From Caenorhabditis remanei (Eukaryota > Nematoda > Chromadorea > Rhabditida > Rhabditidae): a stretch of 64,000 nt of DNA. The stretch lies in assembly GCF_010183535.1 (NCBI RefSeq), contig NC_071330.1, positions 15,791,717 to 15,855,716 on the forward strand. The letters are read 5' to 3'. Under the pieces are notes generated by a model. That model had not been told where the DNA came from. It did not search any database and saw only the letters and a list, made by a program, of their open reading frames with translations. A program made the position numbers and the translations under genes. Within the stretch, counting starts at the first letter, position 1; the number at the start of each line of letters is the position of its first letter. Shown one piece after another: positions 19,597 to 30,249 of this stretch.

Positions 19597-22500
19597 CTAA
19601 ACCGTGTCGGGGAACACTCTGCACGCCTCATGTTTTGCCCGAATGACTCGAATTTCGAATCCAGCGATATTTTTGATTAAATCCGGAATATTTCCATTTT
19701 TCGATCGATTTTTGTCGATTTTCGATCGTTTTTTGACAGGATTCTCAATGATTTGAATATCGTCAGGGTTGAAGGCATCTGATTCCAGAATTTCAGCATC
19801 CAACAGTGCCATCTGAAAATTGGGGGCAATTAAGCGATAATTAGGCTATAGTTAGTCGATTTTCACCTCAAAAACCGCCTATTTTTGCATATTTTTCCAC
19901 AAAAACCTGTTTGGTGGCCGAATTTCCCAAATTTTGTGATTCTAGGCCATGCCATGTACATATTCGGACTCAGCACGTCGAGAGCTTTCAGAAAAGTATA
20001 ATCATGCCCGTATTTGGAACAAATTGGGTCTCACCACGAAAACTACCGTACTCCACTCCGGGGGTACTGTAGTTTTCGTGGTGGGACCCAACTTGTTCCA
20101 AATCCAGTCATGATTATACTTTTTTGAAAGCTAAGGACGAGGTGATTACAAAAATATAAAAATCGCTCCGAAAATGAGAGAGGTACGGTAGTTTCAGTGT
20201 TTTAAAGATTTTCGGGTTACTGTAGTTTTCGCGTCGAGACCCGATTTTCTTCAAACCTAGGCATGATTATACTTTTTTGAAAGCTCTCGACGAGCTGAAT
20301 CTTAATAAAACGTTTAAAATTCATTTAAAGTGAAACCGAGGGAGTTATGACAGTATTTGCGAAAATCGAATTTTCGAAAAGTTTCGAAAATCTATAACTC
20401 TGTGAATTTTGGTTGGGGAGACGTGGTATTAGGCTCAAAATGAAGGGTTTGGCGGGTTTTAGCAGGGCCCCAAGTCATTTCTAAGCAAAAACTTGCAATT
20501 TTCAACATTTTGACCTCCTACCTCAATCAAATTCGGTCGTTTCTTTGAAGATGGTTTCTGAAGTGATTGGAGAGATGAATGGGGCGCCCCTTTCCTACTG
20601 AACTTTTTCTGCAACAATTGGAAGGTTTAGGGATGAAAAAATGACGGTTTTTGGCGTTTTTGAAATGGAAAAAAGCGTTGGAAATACGATTTTAAGCTCA
20701 AAAATTGCAAAAATTCCAGAATTTCCCTTCTGAAAACTAACCACTGGCAGCGTCTGATTCTTCTCGAGTGATTGGTTTTGAGTTGGTCGTGGGACGAGTG
20801 GTTGAACAGGTTGAATAAGCTGAAAATATATGATTTTTAGGCTGAAAATGAGAGAACATTATTTCCAGCCGGATTTTCGCCAGAAAATGCGATTTTTTGA
20901 CTCAAAAATACCAATTTTCTGTACTATGGATTCATGGTGAGAAAACCAAAAAAATTGGCTAAAAATCGTGGTTTTGATTCAAAAAAACGTGTTTTTCGTG
21001 TCAAAAACATGTAAAAATCACAATTTTTGATAGAAAAATACGCTGAAAATGGCGAAATTTGATTACAGTACCCCTGTTCTCCAGACTACAAACTACAAAA
21101 GCAGCGGAGATAGTGTGACCTACAGTAATCCAGTACACAACTCTCAAAGTCAATCGACGACTTACAGTACCCCTGCTATTCAGACTACAAACTGCAATTC
21201 TGGAAACGACACCGTTGGCTACAACTACAGTAACCCGGGACCGGTCTACAGTGACCCGGTGCGACAAATGATCCGGCTGGAAATAATCTCGCCAGAAAAT
21301 GCGATTTTTTGACTCAAAAACACCAATTTTCAGAGTATTTTTTGGTCAAAATTGACTTCATCGGTGAGAAAATGCTGAAAATTGGGGGTTTTTTGAATAA
21401 AAAATTTATTGAAAAAGATGAAAATCGCATATATTTTAGACAGATTCATTTCCTAGCTGAAATCTCGTAATGTTCAGTCATTTTTGCATCGAAAAATGAG
21501 ATTTTTTGTCTGAAAACCATCTGAAACTCACCGTATTCTCCATTGTCACTTGCTTTCCGTATGGAATCTGACGGTATTGTGGTGATTGTGGCGTATTTGA
21601 TCGAACGAGCAGCACTTGTGGCGGATTTGGCTGAAAAATATCCATTTTTTAAGGAAAAAACATAATTTTCAGCTAATTTTCAGGCTAAAAACCTCATTTT
21701 TCACTTAAAAATTCCATTTTTGAGCCTAAAAATTGCGTTTAAAATATGTTTTTTTGTGCCCGAATATTCGTATTTCGATCATTTTGGCTAAAAATAATGG
21801 ATTTTCAGATAGAAAATTTGATTTTTAGACCGGAAAATGGTGAAAAACGGATCTTTTTTCACCGATATTCGAATTTTTGACTCAAAAATCCTGGTTATCA
21901 GTCAATTTCAGGTGAAAAAAAACGTGGAAATCGTCAAAAAACACGATTTTCAGTCAATTTTTAAGTTAAAAACCTCAGTTTTGACTCAAAAACAATCGAA
22001 AATCTGGAAAAATTGACCCATTTTGAGTGGGAAATAGCGGAAAATCAAATTTTTCAGCAATTTTTAAGCCAAAAATTACATTTTAGACCGATTTTTGAGC
22101 TCAAAATCTATTTTTTGATCATTTTCAGCCGATTTTCAGCCATTTTCCAACTAAAAACCCCGTTATCAGCCTAATTTCAGCCAATTTCTCACCTGATTCT
22201 GCCGATTTTGCTGAATATATCCAACAGGGTATCTCCATGGCCGATTTTTCAACTCATTCTGTCTCTCCGATCCCATTTGTCGCAACGGGTTACTGTAGAC
22301 CGGTCCTGGGTTACTGTAGTTGTAGCCAACGGTTGCGTTTCCAGAATTATAGTTTGTAGTCTGGATAGCAGGGGTACTGTAGGTCGTTTGAGAGTTCGGT
22401 ACTGGATTACTGTAGCTCACACCATCTCCGCTGCTTTTGTAGTTTGTAGTCTGGAGAACAGGGGTACTGTAGTTGTCTGCCGATAGGGCCTGGAAAAATG

Positions 22501-24334
22501 AGAATTTTGGGGTCAAAATAGTCAAAAAATGGTAATTTTTACATGTTTTTGACTGGAAAAAACGAGTTTTTTTGGCTCAAAATCTCGATTTTTAGCCGAT
22601 TTTTTCGGTTTTCTCACCATGAATCCCTTGCATTGACTCGACATCGCCCCGTATCCCCCGTTATGACTCTTTCCATTTATCGATGGCTCTTCAGAAGACG
22701 TCAAATGTCCATTGTGGTGATATAGCTGGACTGATTGATTCAGAATACATGGAACAGCCGATTGGGCGGTTGCAGGATGAGGATGCTGTTGTTGGAGGCG
22801 TGACATCTCCTGAAAATAACGGTTTTCAGGAGGAAAAACGGGATTTTCTAGGGTTTTGAACAGAAAAATATGAATTTTGCGCATTTTTATGGCTGAAAAT
22901 TGCAATTTCAGGTCATTTTCAGACAGAAAATATCAATTTTTATGATGAAAATTGTTGAAAAACGGAATTTATGGAGCAAAAGTCAATTTCCGGTGAAAAA
23001 AATGACTGAAAATGTCGAAAAACATGATTTTTCAGCCATATTATGGAAAATGGCGATTTTTCGAACCAGAAACAATGTAAAATCGAAAAAAAAAACTGTA
23101 ATTTTCCGTCTAAAATCCATCATTTTTAGCAAATTTTTCCGATTTTCTGACTATTTTCAGTCCATTTTCAGCATCCAACCCTTAAATATACCATACCTGA
23201 TTCTCTCTCTGCATCTGCTGAAACTTCTCCAAATTACTTGGTGGCGGCAATCGTTCGAATGTCGTTTGTCGGAGAGGCTGAAAAAAAAATTGACTGAAAT
23301 TGAAAGAAAAATCGATGAAAAAACTTTTTACCAGATTTTTCGTTCAAAATTGCTAGAAATCGATTTAAAGGTGTGGATTCCTAGTTAGTTGTTTTTGATA
23401 TTATGGAAATTGGAGTACTACTCCTTGAGGTGGCCATAAAGGGAAGGAGGAGGTCAAAAATAGAAAAATTGAAGGCGGAACGGGCGGTCAAAAAAGAGAG
23501 AGATAGCACAAACTACAAAGCAGAGCTGCGCGGAATTCCGATTTCCGACTTCCGACTTCCGTCCTTCCAACACTGTGAAATTTAGGAAGAATACATTTCG
23601 CAGAAATACATGAAAAAAATGGTCAAATAGGACAGAAAATAGGGTTTTCGACAGCCAAAAACCAATTTTTCCAATTATTTTAGCGATTTTTATGATTTTT
23701 CTCTTGTAATTTGGAATATTTGCGAAAAAAATCTACTTCCGACTTCCGTTTTAGAAAAAATCACTTCCGCACAACTCTGCTACAAAGGTTCGTATATTGA
23801 GACTGGTCGTCTACAGTAATCCGTAATCAATTTTTCGTCACGTTCTCCGTAAACCTACAGTAATCTCTTCGTGAATCCACAACTATCAACTTGTAAATCG
23901 ACACAATACTATTGTTAAATCCACACGAGATCTTATCGCTGACCTACAGTAACCCAATCTACAACCTACAGTACCCTATCCCGTAAATCGACACCAAGCT
24001 ACAGTACCTCCCATCCCGTAAATCCACATGACCTGCAAAAATGTGCGCTTTTTTGAATTTCCTACCACAATTTTTCTTATTCAGAAGATAATTAACTCCC
24101 CATTTCCATTATTCTCTGGACCACCCAGAATTTCCATAATATTGTTAGAAATCGATCAAAAAAATCAGTTTTTTTCTAGAAAAATTGAAATTTTAATGAT
24201 TTCTGTCCCCTCACCTGTAACTGTTGTGTTGTCCTTTGCCCCCCATTCTGCACCACCACCATCGAAGCTCCGCCCCTTTGTCCGATTATCGATTGATTTT
24301 GTGTGTAGACTATGTTTGATTGTGATCGCATCAT
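19597..24334 (-). CDS. Gln/Asn/Ser-rich protein, paralogue A, eight exons
   Basis: Exons in transcript order: 24334-24215, 23277-23197, 22809-22618, 22489-22193, 21630-21532, 20819-20742, 20608-20522, 19812-19597. All junctions are GT/AG and phase 0, giving 389 residues. A TTTTCAG acceptor lies just before the start (ATGATG), so it may be a trans-splice site, or an earlier exon is missing. The protein begins MMRSQSNIVYTQNQS and continues with LRQTTFERLPPPSNLEKF and EMSRLQQQHPHPATAQSA. A Tyr/Ser/Thr/Asn-rich exon has YSTPVLQTTNYKSS-type repeats. The C-terminal exon reads MALLDAEILESDAFNPDD and has a basic KKRSKIDKNRSKNG patch. The composition suggests a nuclear low-complexity protein, but I do not recognise a family. 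The TACAGTA-rich exon resembles local repeat DNA and may have arisen from it. Introns 1 and 5 carry inverted insertions. Confidence 0.82.
20914..21320 (+). pseudogene. inverted partial copy of the YSTPVLQTTNY exon in paralogue A
   Basis: Compared with the matching intron of paralogue B (about 27235), this intron has about 400 extra bases. They contain, on the plus strand (21064-21270), a copy of the Tyr/Ser/Thr exon (YSTPVLQTTNYKSSGD). The surrounding bases CGCCAGAAAATGCGATTTTT are duplicated at both ends of the insertion. The copied text (SVTYSNP, SQSTTYSTP) is closer to the exon of paralogue B than to that of paralogue A. Confidence 0.85.
23440..24110 (+). repeat. inverted copy of upstream flank in intron 1 of paralogue A
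   Basis: This stretch matches the complement of 31290-31900. For example, CCCGTAAATCCACATGACCT here equals the complement of AGGTCATGTGGATTTACGGG there, and AATTGAAGGCGGAACGGGCG is a near match to the complement of 31860-31880. Intron 1 of paralogue A is 937 bp, against 124 bp in paralogue B. It also houses the 259-bp hAT-type element. Confidence 0.8.
23521..23779. mobile_element. short hAT-type MITE with GGAAGTC units, 8-bp target duplication
   Basis: CTACAAAG flanks it on both sides (23513-23520 and 23780-23787). Termini are CAGAGCTGCGCGGAA and, from outside on the right, CAGAGTTGTGCGGAA. It contains CTTCCGACTTCCGACTTCCG (inverted GGAAGTC units) and a core related to that of the larger element at 16091-17977 (TTTCGCAGAAATACATG, GGACAGAAAATAGG). 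This is the clearest bounded member of the family. Confidence 0.9.
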
Positions 24335-25922
24335 TGTTAGGCTGAAAATACGAAAATAAATCAACTTTTTGAGATGAAAATTGAAAAAAAATCGGATAAA
24401 GACACATTTTAAGTAATTTTAAAAGGAAAAATTGAGTTTTTTGGGTCTTAAATTGTATAAAAGCCTTAATTTTAAGACTTTTAGCCTATAAAATCGGGTT
24501 TTCAATGATATTTCAGCGAAAAATAAAAATAAAATTCAAAAATTTCAAAATCGCGCCAATTGTTAGCGGTGGAGCGCGTTTGCATTAAAACTTCGATAAA
24601 CTGAAATTAGAATTCTCGGCATAAGAATAGCTCAAAATTGGTGAGAAAAAAGCTAAAATAACAAAAAAAATCGAGTTTTCCAGAAAAAGTCATTAAAAAC
24701 TCATAAAAACCTAAATTTTTACAAAAAATTGCTTACTAAAGTTAATTTTTACTCCAAAAATCGAATTTTTCATCAAATTCCACCTGAAAAACCACAACAA
24801 ATCACAAAAAAAACGCTGAAAAACTGAGATTGGCGCCAGGGCGCGTTTGCATTATTGTTCAATTTAAATTTCTCACAAGAATTGTTCAAAATCGGATAAA
24901 GACACATTTTTAGTAATTTTAAAAGGAAAAATTGAGTTTTTTGAGTTCCAAACTCGTACAAAAAAGTTGACAACTACAAAAATGAAGATCTACCTTTGTT
25001 CTCTATGATTCATTAAAAATCTACTTGATGTGACAATCAGTACTACCCTGACACACTGACAAAGTTGGCGCCAATTTCAACTAAAAAGGTTTTCAATTTT
25101 TCAGTGAATATCTGAAAATCCGTCTGATTTATTTGTCATTTCATTGTGTACGTTATTAACCAAAGTTTTTAAATTTGTATTGGTTGTATAGAAAATTTCA
25201 AGGGCTTCATTTTCATAGTTGACAACTTTTTTGTACGGTCACCCCCTAGGCGGGCTGCCCAATCTACCGAGACCTTGCTTTGCGCTACCGTATCTCCCTA
25301 GGGGGTGTCCGTACAAAAAAGTTGTCAACTATGAAAATGAAGTTCTAGACATGTTCTATACAGCCAATAAAAGTTCAACAATGTGACAGTAAAGCTGACC
25401 GTTTGGACGGGGTACTGTAGATCATATTTGATCTGTTTTCTGAATTTGTGATATTCGTGGTTACGGTAGGTGTTATCCTTTCTAATTTTCGAAAAGTTTT
25501 GTTTTGAAAACTCGGATTTCAGTGATTTTGGACTCAAAATTCGTGGATTTTAGCTCAATTTTAACCATTTTTAAGCGATTTCTAAGATAAAAACACTGAA
25601 AATGACACATTTTTTCAACAAAATAATAAATTTTTGGAGTGAATCACATTTATAACGGTTTTTGGACAATAAAACGAGTGAGAATTGGATTTTTGACATG
25701 AAAATGTAAATTTTTGGCTCAAAAACTGAGTAGTTTGACTACAATCAGATATTTTACAACATACATAAATTTAGGCTTAAAAAGACGGATTTTTGATAAA
25801 AATGGGGGTAAAAACTCATGAAAAATTGTATTTTTCAGTGGAAAATCGACAAAAATGAATTTTGGCTTAAAATGACTAGTGTAAAAATCGACAAAAAATC
25901 GACAAAAATCAATAAATCCATG
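24335..25922. other. region between paralogues A and B
   Basis: It contains the upstream flank of paralogue A (24335-24950, shared with 30250-30835 and including GGCGCCAGGGCGCGTTTGCA). Next comes a palindromic TTGACAACTTTTTTGTAC element (24955-25345), then the 3' flank of paralogue B. I see no gene, only short A/T-rich frames. Confidence 0.7.
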
Positions 25923-28900
25923 TTAAACCACGTTGGGGAACACTCTCCACGCCTCATCTTTAGCCCGAATGACTCGAATTTCGAATCCAGCGATATTTTT
26001 GATTAAATCCGGAATTTTTCCATTTTTCGATCGATTCTTGTCGATTTTCGATCGATTTTTGACAGGATTCTCGATAATTTGAATATCATCAGGGTTGAAT
26101 GCATCTGATTCCAGAATTTCAGCATCCAGCAGTGCCATCTGGAAATTGGGGGCAATTAAGCGATAATTAGGCTATAGTTAGTCGATTTTCACCTCAAAAA
26201 CCGCCTATTTTTGCATATTTTTCCACAAAAACCTGTTTGGTGGCCGAATTTCCCAAATTTTGTGATTCTAGGCCATGCCATGTGCATATTCGGACTCAGC
26301 ACGTCGAGAGCTTTCAGAAAAGTATAATCATGCCCATATTTGGAACAAGTTGGGTCCCACCACGAAAACTACCGTACTCCACTCCGGGGGTACTGTAGTT
26401 ATCGTGGTGGGACCCAACTTGCTCCAAATCCAGTCATGATTATACTTTTTCAAAAGCTAAGGACGAGGTGATTACAAAAATATAAAAATCGCTCCGAAAA
26501 TGAGAGAGGTACGGTAGTTTCAGTGTTTTAAAGATTTTCGGGTTACTGTAGTTTTCGCGTCGAGACCCGATTTTCTTCAAACCTAGGCATGATTATACTT
26601 TTCTGAAAGCTCTCGACGAGCGGAATCTGAATAAAATGTTTAAAATTTATTTGAAATGAAACCGAGGGAGTTATGACAGTATTTGCGAAAATCGAATTTT
26701 CGAAAAGTTTTGAAAATTGGTAACTCTGTGGTTTTGGCTCAAAATGTAGGGTTTGGCGGGTTTTAGCAGGGCAAAAACGGCCCGTATGCAATTTCAAGTC
26801 ATTTCTAAGCAAAAACTTGCAATTTTCAACATTTTGACCTCCTACCTCAATCAAATTCGGTCGTTTCTTCGAAGATGGTTTCTGAAGTGATTGGAGAGAT
26901 GAATGGGGCGCCCCTTTCCTACTGTACTTTTTCTGCAAGAATTGGAAAGTTTAGGGGTGAAATAGTGAAAAATGACGGTGTTTGACGTTTTTGAAATGGA
27001 AAAAAGCGTTGGAAATACGATTTTAAGTTCAAAAATTGCAAAAATTCCCCAATTTCCCTTCTGAAAACTAACCACTTTCATTGTCTGATTCTTCTCGAGT
27101 GATTGGTTTTGAGTTGGTCGTGGGACGAGTGGTTGAACAGGTTGAATAAGCTGAAAATATATGATTTTTAGGCTGAAAATGAGAGAACATTATTTCCAGC
27201 CGGATTCTCGCCAGAAAATGCGATTTTTTGACTCAAAAATACCAATTTTCAGAGTATTTTTTGTCAAAATTGACTTTATCGGTGAGAAACTAGACATTTC
27301 GCACTAAAAATGCTGAAAATTGGGGGTTTTTTTTTATTCAAAAATTTCCTGAAAGTGATGAAAATCGCATAAATTCCAGGTAGATTCATTTCCTAGCTAA
27401 AATCTCGTAATTTTCAGTTATTTTTGCATTGAAAAAAGTGATTTTTCAGTCAAAAATCTCAAAATTTTCAGTTTTCCCCAATGAAAAATGAGAGATTTTT
27501 CGTCTGAAAATGGCTTAAACCATCTGAAACTCACCGTATTCTCCATTGTCACTTGCTTTCCGTATGGAATCTGACGGTATTGTGGTGATTGTGGCGTATT
27601 TGATCGAACGAGCAGTACTTGTGGCGGATTTGGCTGGAAAATATCCATTTTTTAAAGGAAAAAACATAATTTTCAGCTAATTTTCAGACTAAAAACCTCA
27701 TTTTTCACTTAAAAATTCCATTTTTGAGCCTAAAAATTGCGTTTAGAATATGTTTTATGTGCCCGAATATTCGTATTTCGATAATTTTGGCTAAAAATAA
27801 TGGATTTTCAGATAGAAAAATCGATTTTTAGACCGGAAAATGGTGAAAAACGGATCTTTTTTGACCGATATTCGAATTTTTGACTCAAAAATCCTGGTTA
27901 TCAGTCAATTTCAGGTGAAAAAAAACGTGGAAATCGTCAAAAAACACGATTTTCAGTCAATTTTTAAGTTAAAAACCTCAGTTTTGACTCAAAAACAATC
28001 GAAAATTTGGAAAAATTGATCATTTTTGAGCCGGAAATAGCTGAAAATCAAATTTTTCAGCGATTTTTGGGCCAAAAATCCATTTTTTTAATCATTTTTA
28101 GCCCATTTTCAGCCATTTTCCAGCCAAAAAACTCAATTTTTGTGTAATTTTTATGTCTAAAATAAAATTTTTTGCCTAATTTCAGCCAATTTCTCACCTG
28201 ATTCTGGCGATTTTGCTGAATATATCCAACAGGGTATCTCCATGGCCGATTTTTCAACTCATTCTGTCTCTCCGATCCCATTTGTCGCAACGGGTTACTG
28301 TAGACCGGTCCTGGGTTACTGTAGTTGTAGCCAACGGTTGCGTTTCCAGAGTTTGTAGTCTGGATATCAGGGGTACTGTAGGTCGTCGATTGACTATGAG
28401 AGTTGGATACTGGATTACTGTAGGTCACACTATCTCCGCTGCTTTTGTAGTTTGTAGTCTGGAGAACAGGGGTACTGTAGCTGTCTGCCGATTGGACCTG
28501 GAAAAATAAGAATTTTGGGGTCAAAATAGTCAAATTTCGCCATTTTCAGCGTATTTTCCATCACAAATTATGATTTTTACATGTTTTTGACTGGAAAAAC
28601 ATGATTTTTGGGCCCAAAATCATGACTTTTAGCCAAATTTTTCGGTTTTCTCACCATGAATTCCTTGCATTGACTCGACATCGCACCGTATCCCCTGTTA
28701 TGACTTTTTCCATTTATCGATGGCTCTTCAGAAGACGTCAAGTGTCCATTGTGGTGATATAACTGGACTGATTGATTCAGAATACATGGAACAGCCGATT
28801 GGGCGGTTGTAGGCAGCTGATGAGGATGCTGTTGTTGGAGGCGTGACATCTCCTGGAATTCAAAAAATTGGCTAAAAATCATGAATTTAAGCCCAAAAAT

Positions 28901-30249
28901 GGCGTTTTTCGAGTCAAAAACGTGTAAAAATCACAATTTTCAATAAAAATAAGCTGAAAATGATGAATTTTGAGCTCAAAATCGACTTTTTTTTCCAGAG
29001 CCAATTGGCAGACAGCTACAGTACCCAGACTACAAACTACAAAAGCAGCGAAGATGGTGTGAACTACAGTAATCCAGTACTCAACTCTCAAACGACCTAC
29101 AGTACCCCTAATGGGGTTAGGTACAGTAATCCTGCTATCCAGACTAAAAACTACAATTCTGGAAACGTCACCGTGTTGGCTACAGTAACCCGGTCGCCAC
29201 TTCTGGTGCCTACAGTAACCCAGGACCGGTCTACAGTAACCCGGTGCGACAAATGGGATCGGAGAGGCAGAATGAGTTGAAAAATTGGCCATGGAGATAC
29301 CCTGTTGGATATATTCAACCAAATCGGCAGAATCAGGTGAGAAATCGGATAAAATTAGGCAAAAAATTGATTTTTTTGGCTGGAAAATGGCTGAAAATGG
29401 GCTAAAAATGATTAAAAAATGGATTTTTGCCCCAAAAATTGCTGAAAAATTCGATTTTTAGCTATTTCCGGCTCAAAAAGGATCAATTTTTCCAAATTTT
29501 CGATTGTTTTTGAGTCAAAACTGAGGTTTTTAACTTAAAAATTGACTAAAAATCGTGTTTTTTGACGATTTTTCATATTTTACACGCAATTTTTAGGCTC
29601 AAAAATGCTAAAAAAATCATCAAAAAAAGTGTTTTGAGCTCAAAATAAGTCTAAAATGTAATTTTTGCCTCAAAAATTGCTGAAAAATTCGATTTTCCGC
29701 TATTTCCCACTCAAAAAGGATCAATTTTTCCAGATTTTCAATTGTTACCGGTGCGACAATTCTTTAAAACTTATGGGCTTTTTCATGGGGATTTTACTGT
29801 AAAAACCGTTTTTTTTTTCAACAATACTCTGATTTTTTGTGTTTTTCAATCTGAAAATCAGTATTTTTGACTGTAAATGTATGCTATAATTCCTGAAAAT
29901 TTGTTTTTTCACAGAAAAATATTTAAAAAAGTATACCTGCATCTGCTGAAACTTCTCCAAATTACTTGGTGGCGGCAATCGTTCGAGTGTCGATTGTCGG
30001 AGAGGCTGGAAATAGAATTTGGAGTATTTGACTGAAATTTTGATAGTAAATTGTCCTTTTTCGCTCAAAAAATGACCGAAATCGTTTAAAAATCACGTTT
30101 TTATTCTGAAAACTTTATTTTCCCCTCACCTGTAACTGTTGTGTTGTCATTTGCCCCCCATTCTGCACCACCACCATCGAAGCTCCGCCCCTTTGTCCGT
30201 TTATCGATTGATTTTGTGTGTAGACTATGTTTGATTGTGATCGCATCAT
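25923..30249 (-). CDS. Gln/Asn/Ser-rich protein, paralogue B, eight exons
   Basis: Exons in transcript order: 30249-30130, 30005-29937, 28852-28655, 28497-28198, 27633-27535, 27150-27073, 26932-26846, 26138-25923. All are phase 0, giving 388 residues. The structure matches paralogue A exon for exon. Coding differences include substitutions in every exon and in-frame indels only. Four codons are absent at the end of exon 2, two are gained in exon 3, and there are rearranged codons in exon 4 (SHSQSTTYSTPDIQTTNSGN). Keeping all indels in multiples of three while introns differ freely suggests that both copies are, or recently were, translated. Intron 2 (1,084 bp, against 387 bp in A) contains an inverted copy of exon 4. 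Function is unknown. Confidence 0.82.
28999..29336 (+). pseudogene. inverted copy of exon 4 inside intron 2 of paralogue B
   Basis: On the plus strand a TTTTCCAG acceptor, a copy of the Tyr/Ser/Thr exon (from SQLADSYSTQTTNYKSS to IQPNRQNQ) and the GTGAGA donor are all preserved. The adjoining intron follows to about 29575, and a second intron piece lies at about 29600-29745. Relative to the functional exons it has an extra AATGGGGTTAGG block and frame disruptions after ACCGTG. The text DGVNYSNPVLNSQTTYSTP is closer to exon 4 of paralogue A than of paralogue B. Confidence 0.88.

Noticed and set aside
28213..28509. Plus-strand frames opposite exon 4 (RVTVDRSWVTVVVANG)
   Set aside because: Antisense shadow of the repeat-rich exon 4. 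It has no splice sites and mirrors the minus-strand codons.
19597..30249. Paralogues A and B as the Notch co-activator SEL-8/LAG-3
   Set aside because: Both are Gln-rich nematode proteins, but I see no Mastermind-type basic helix near the N-terminus and cannot support the identity from the sequence.
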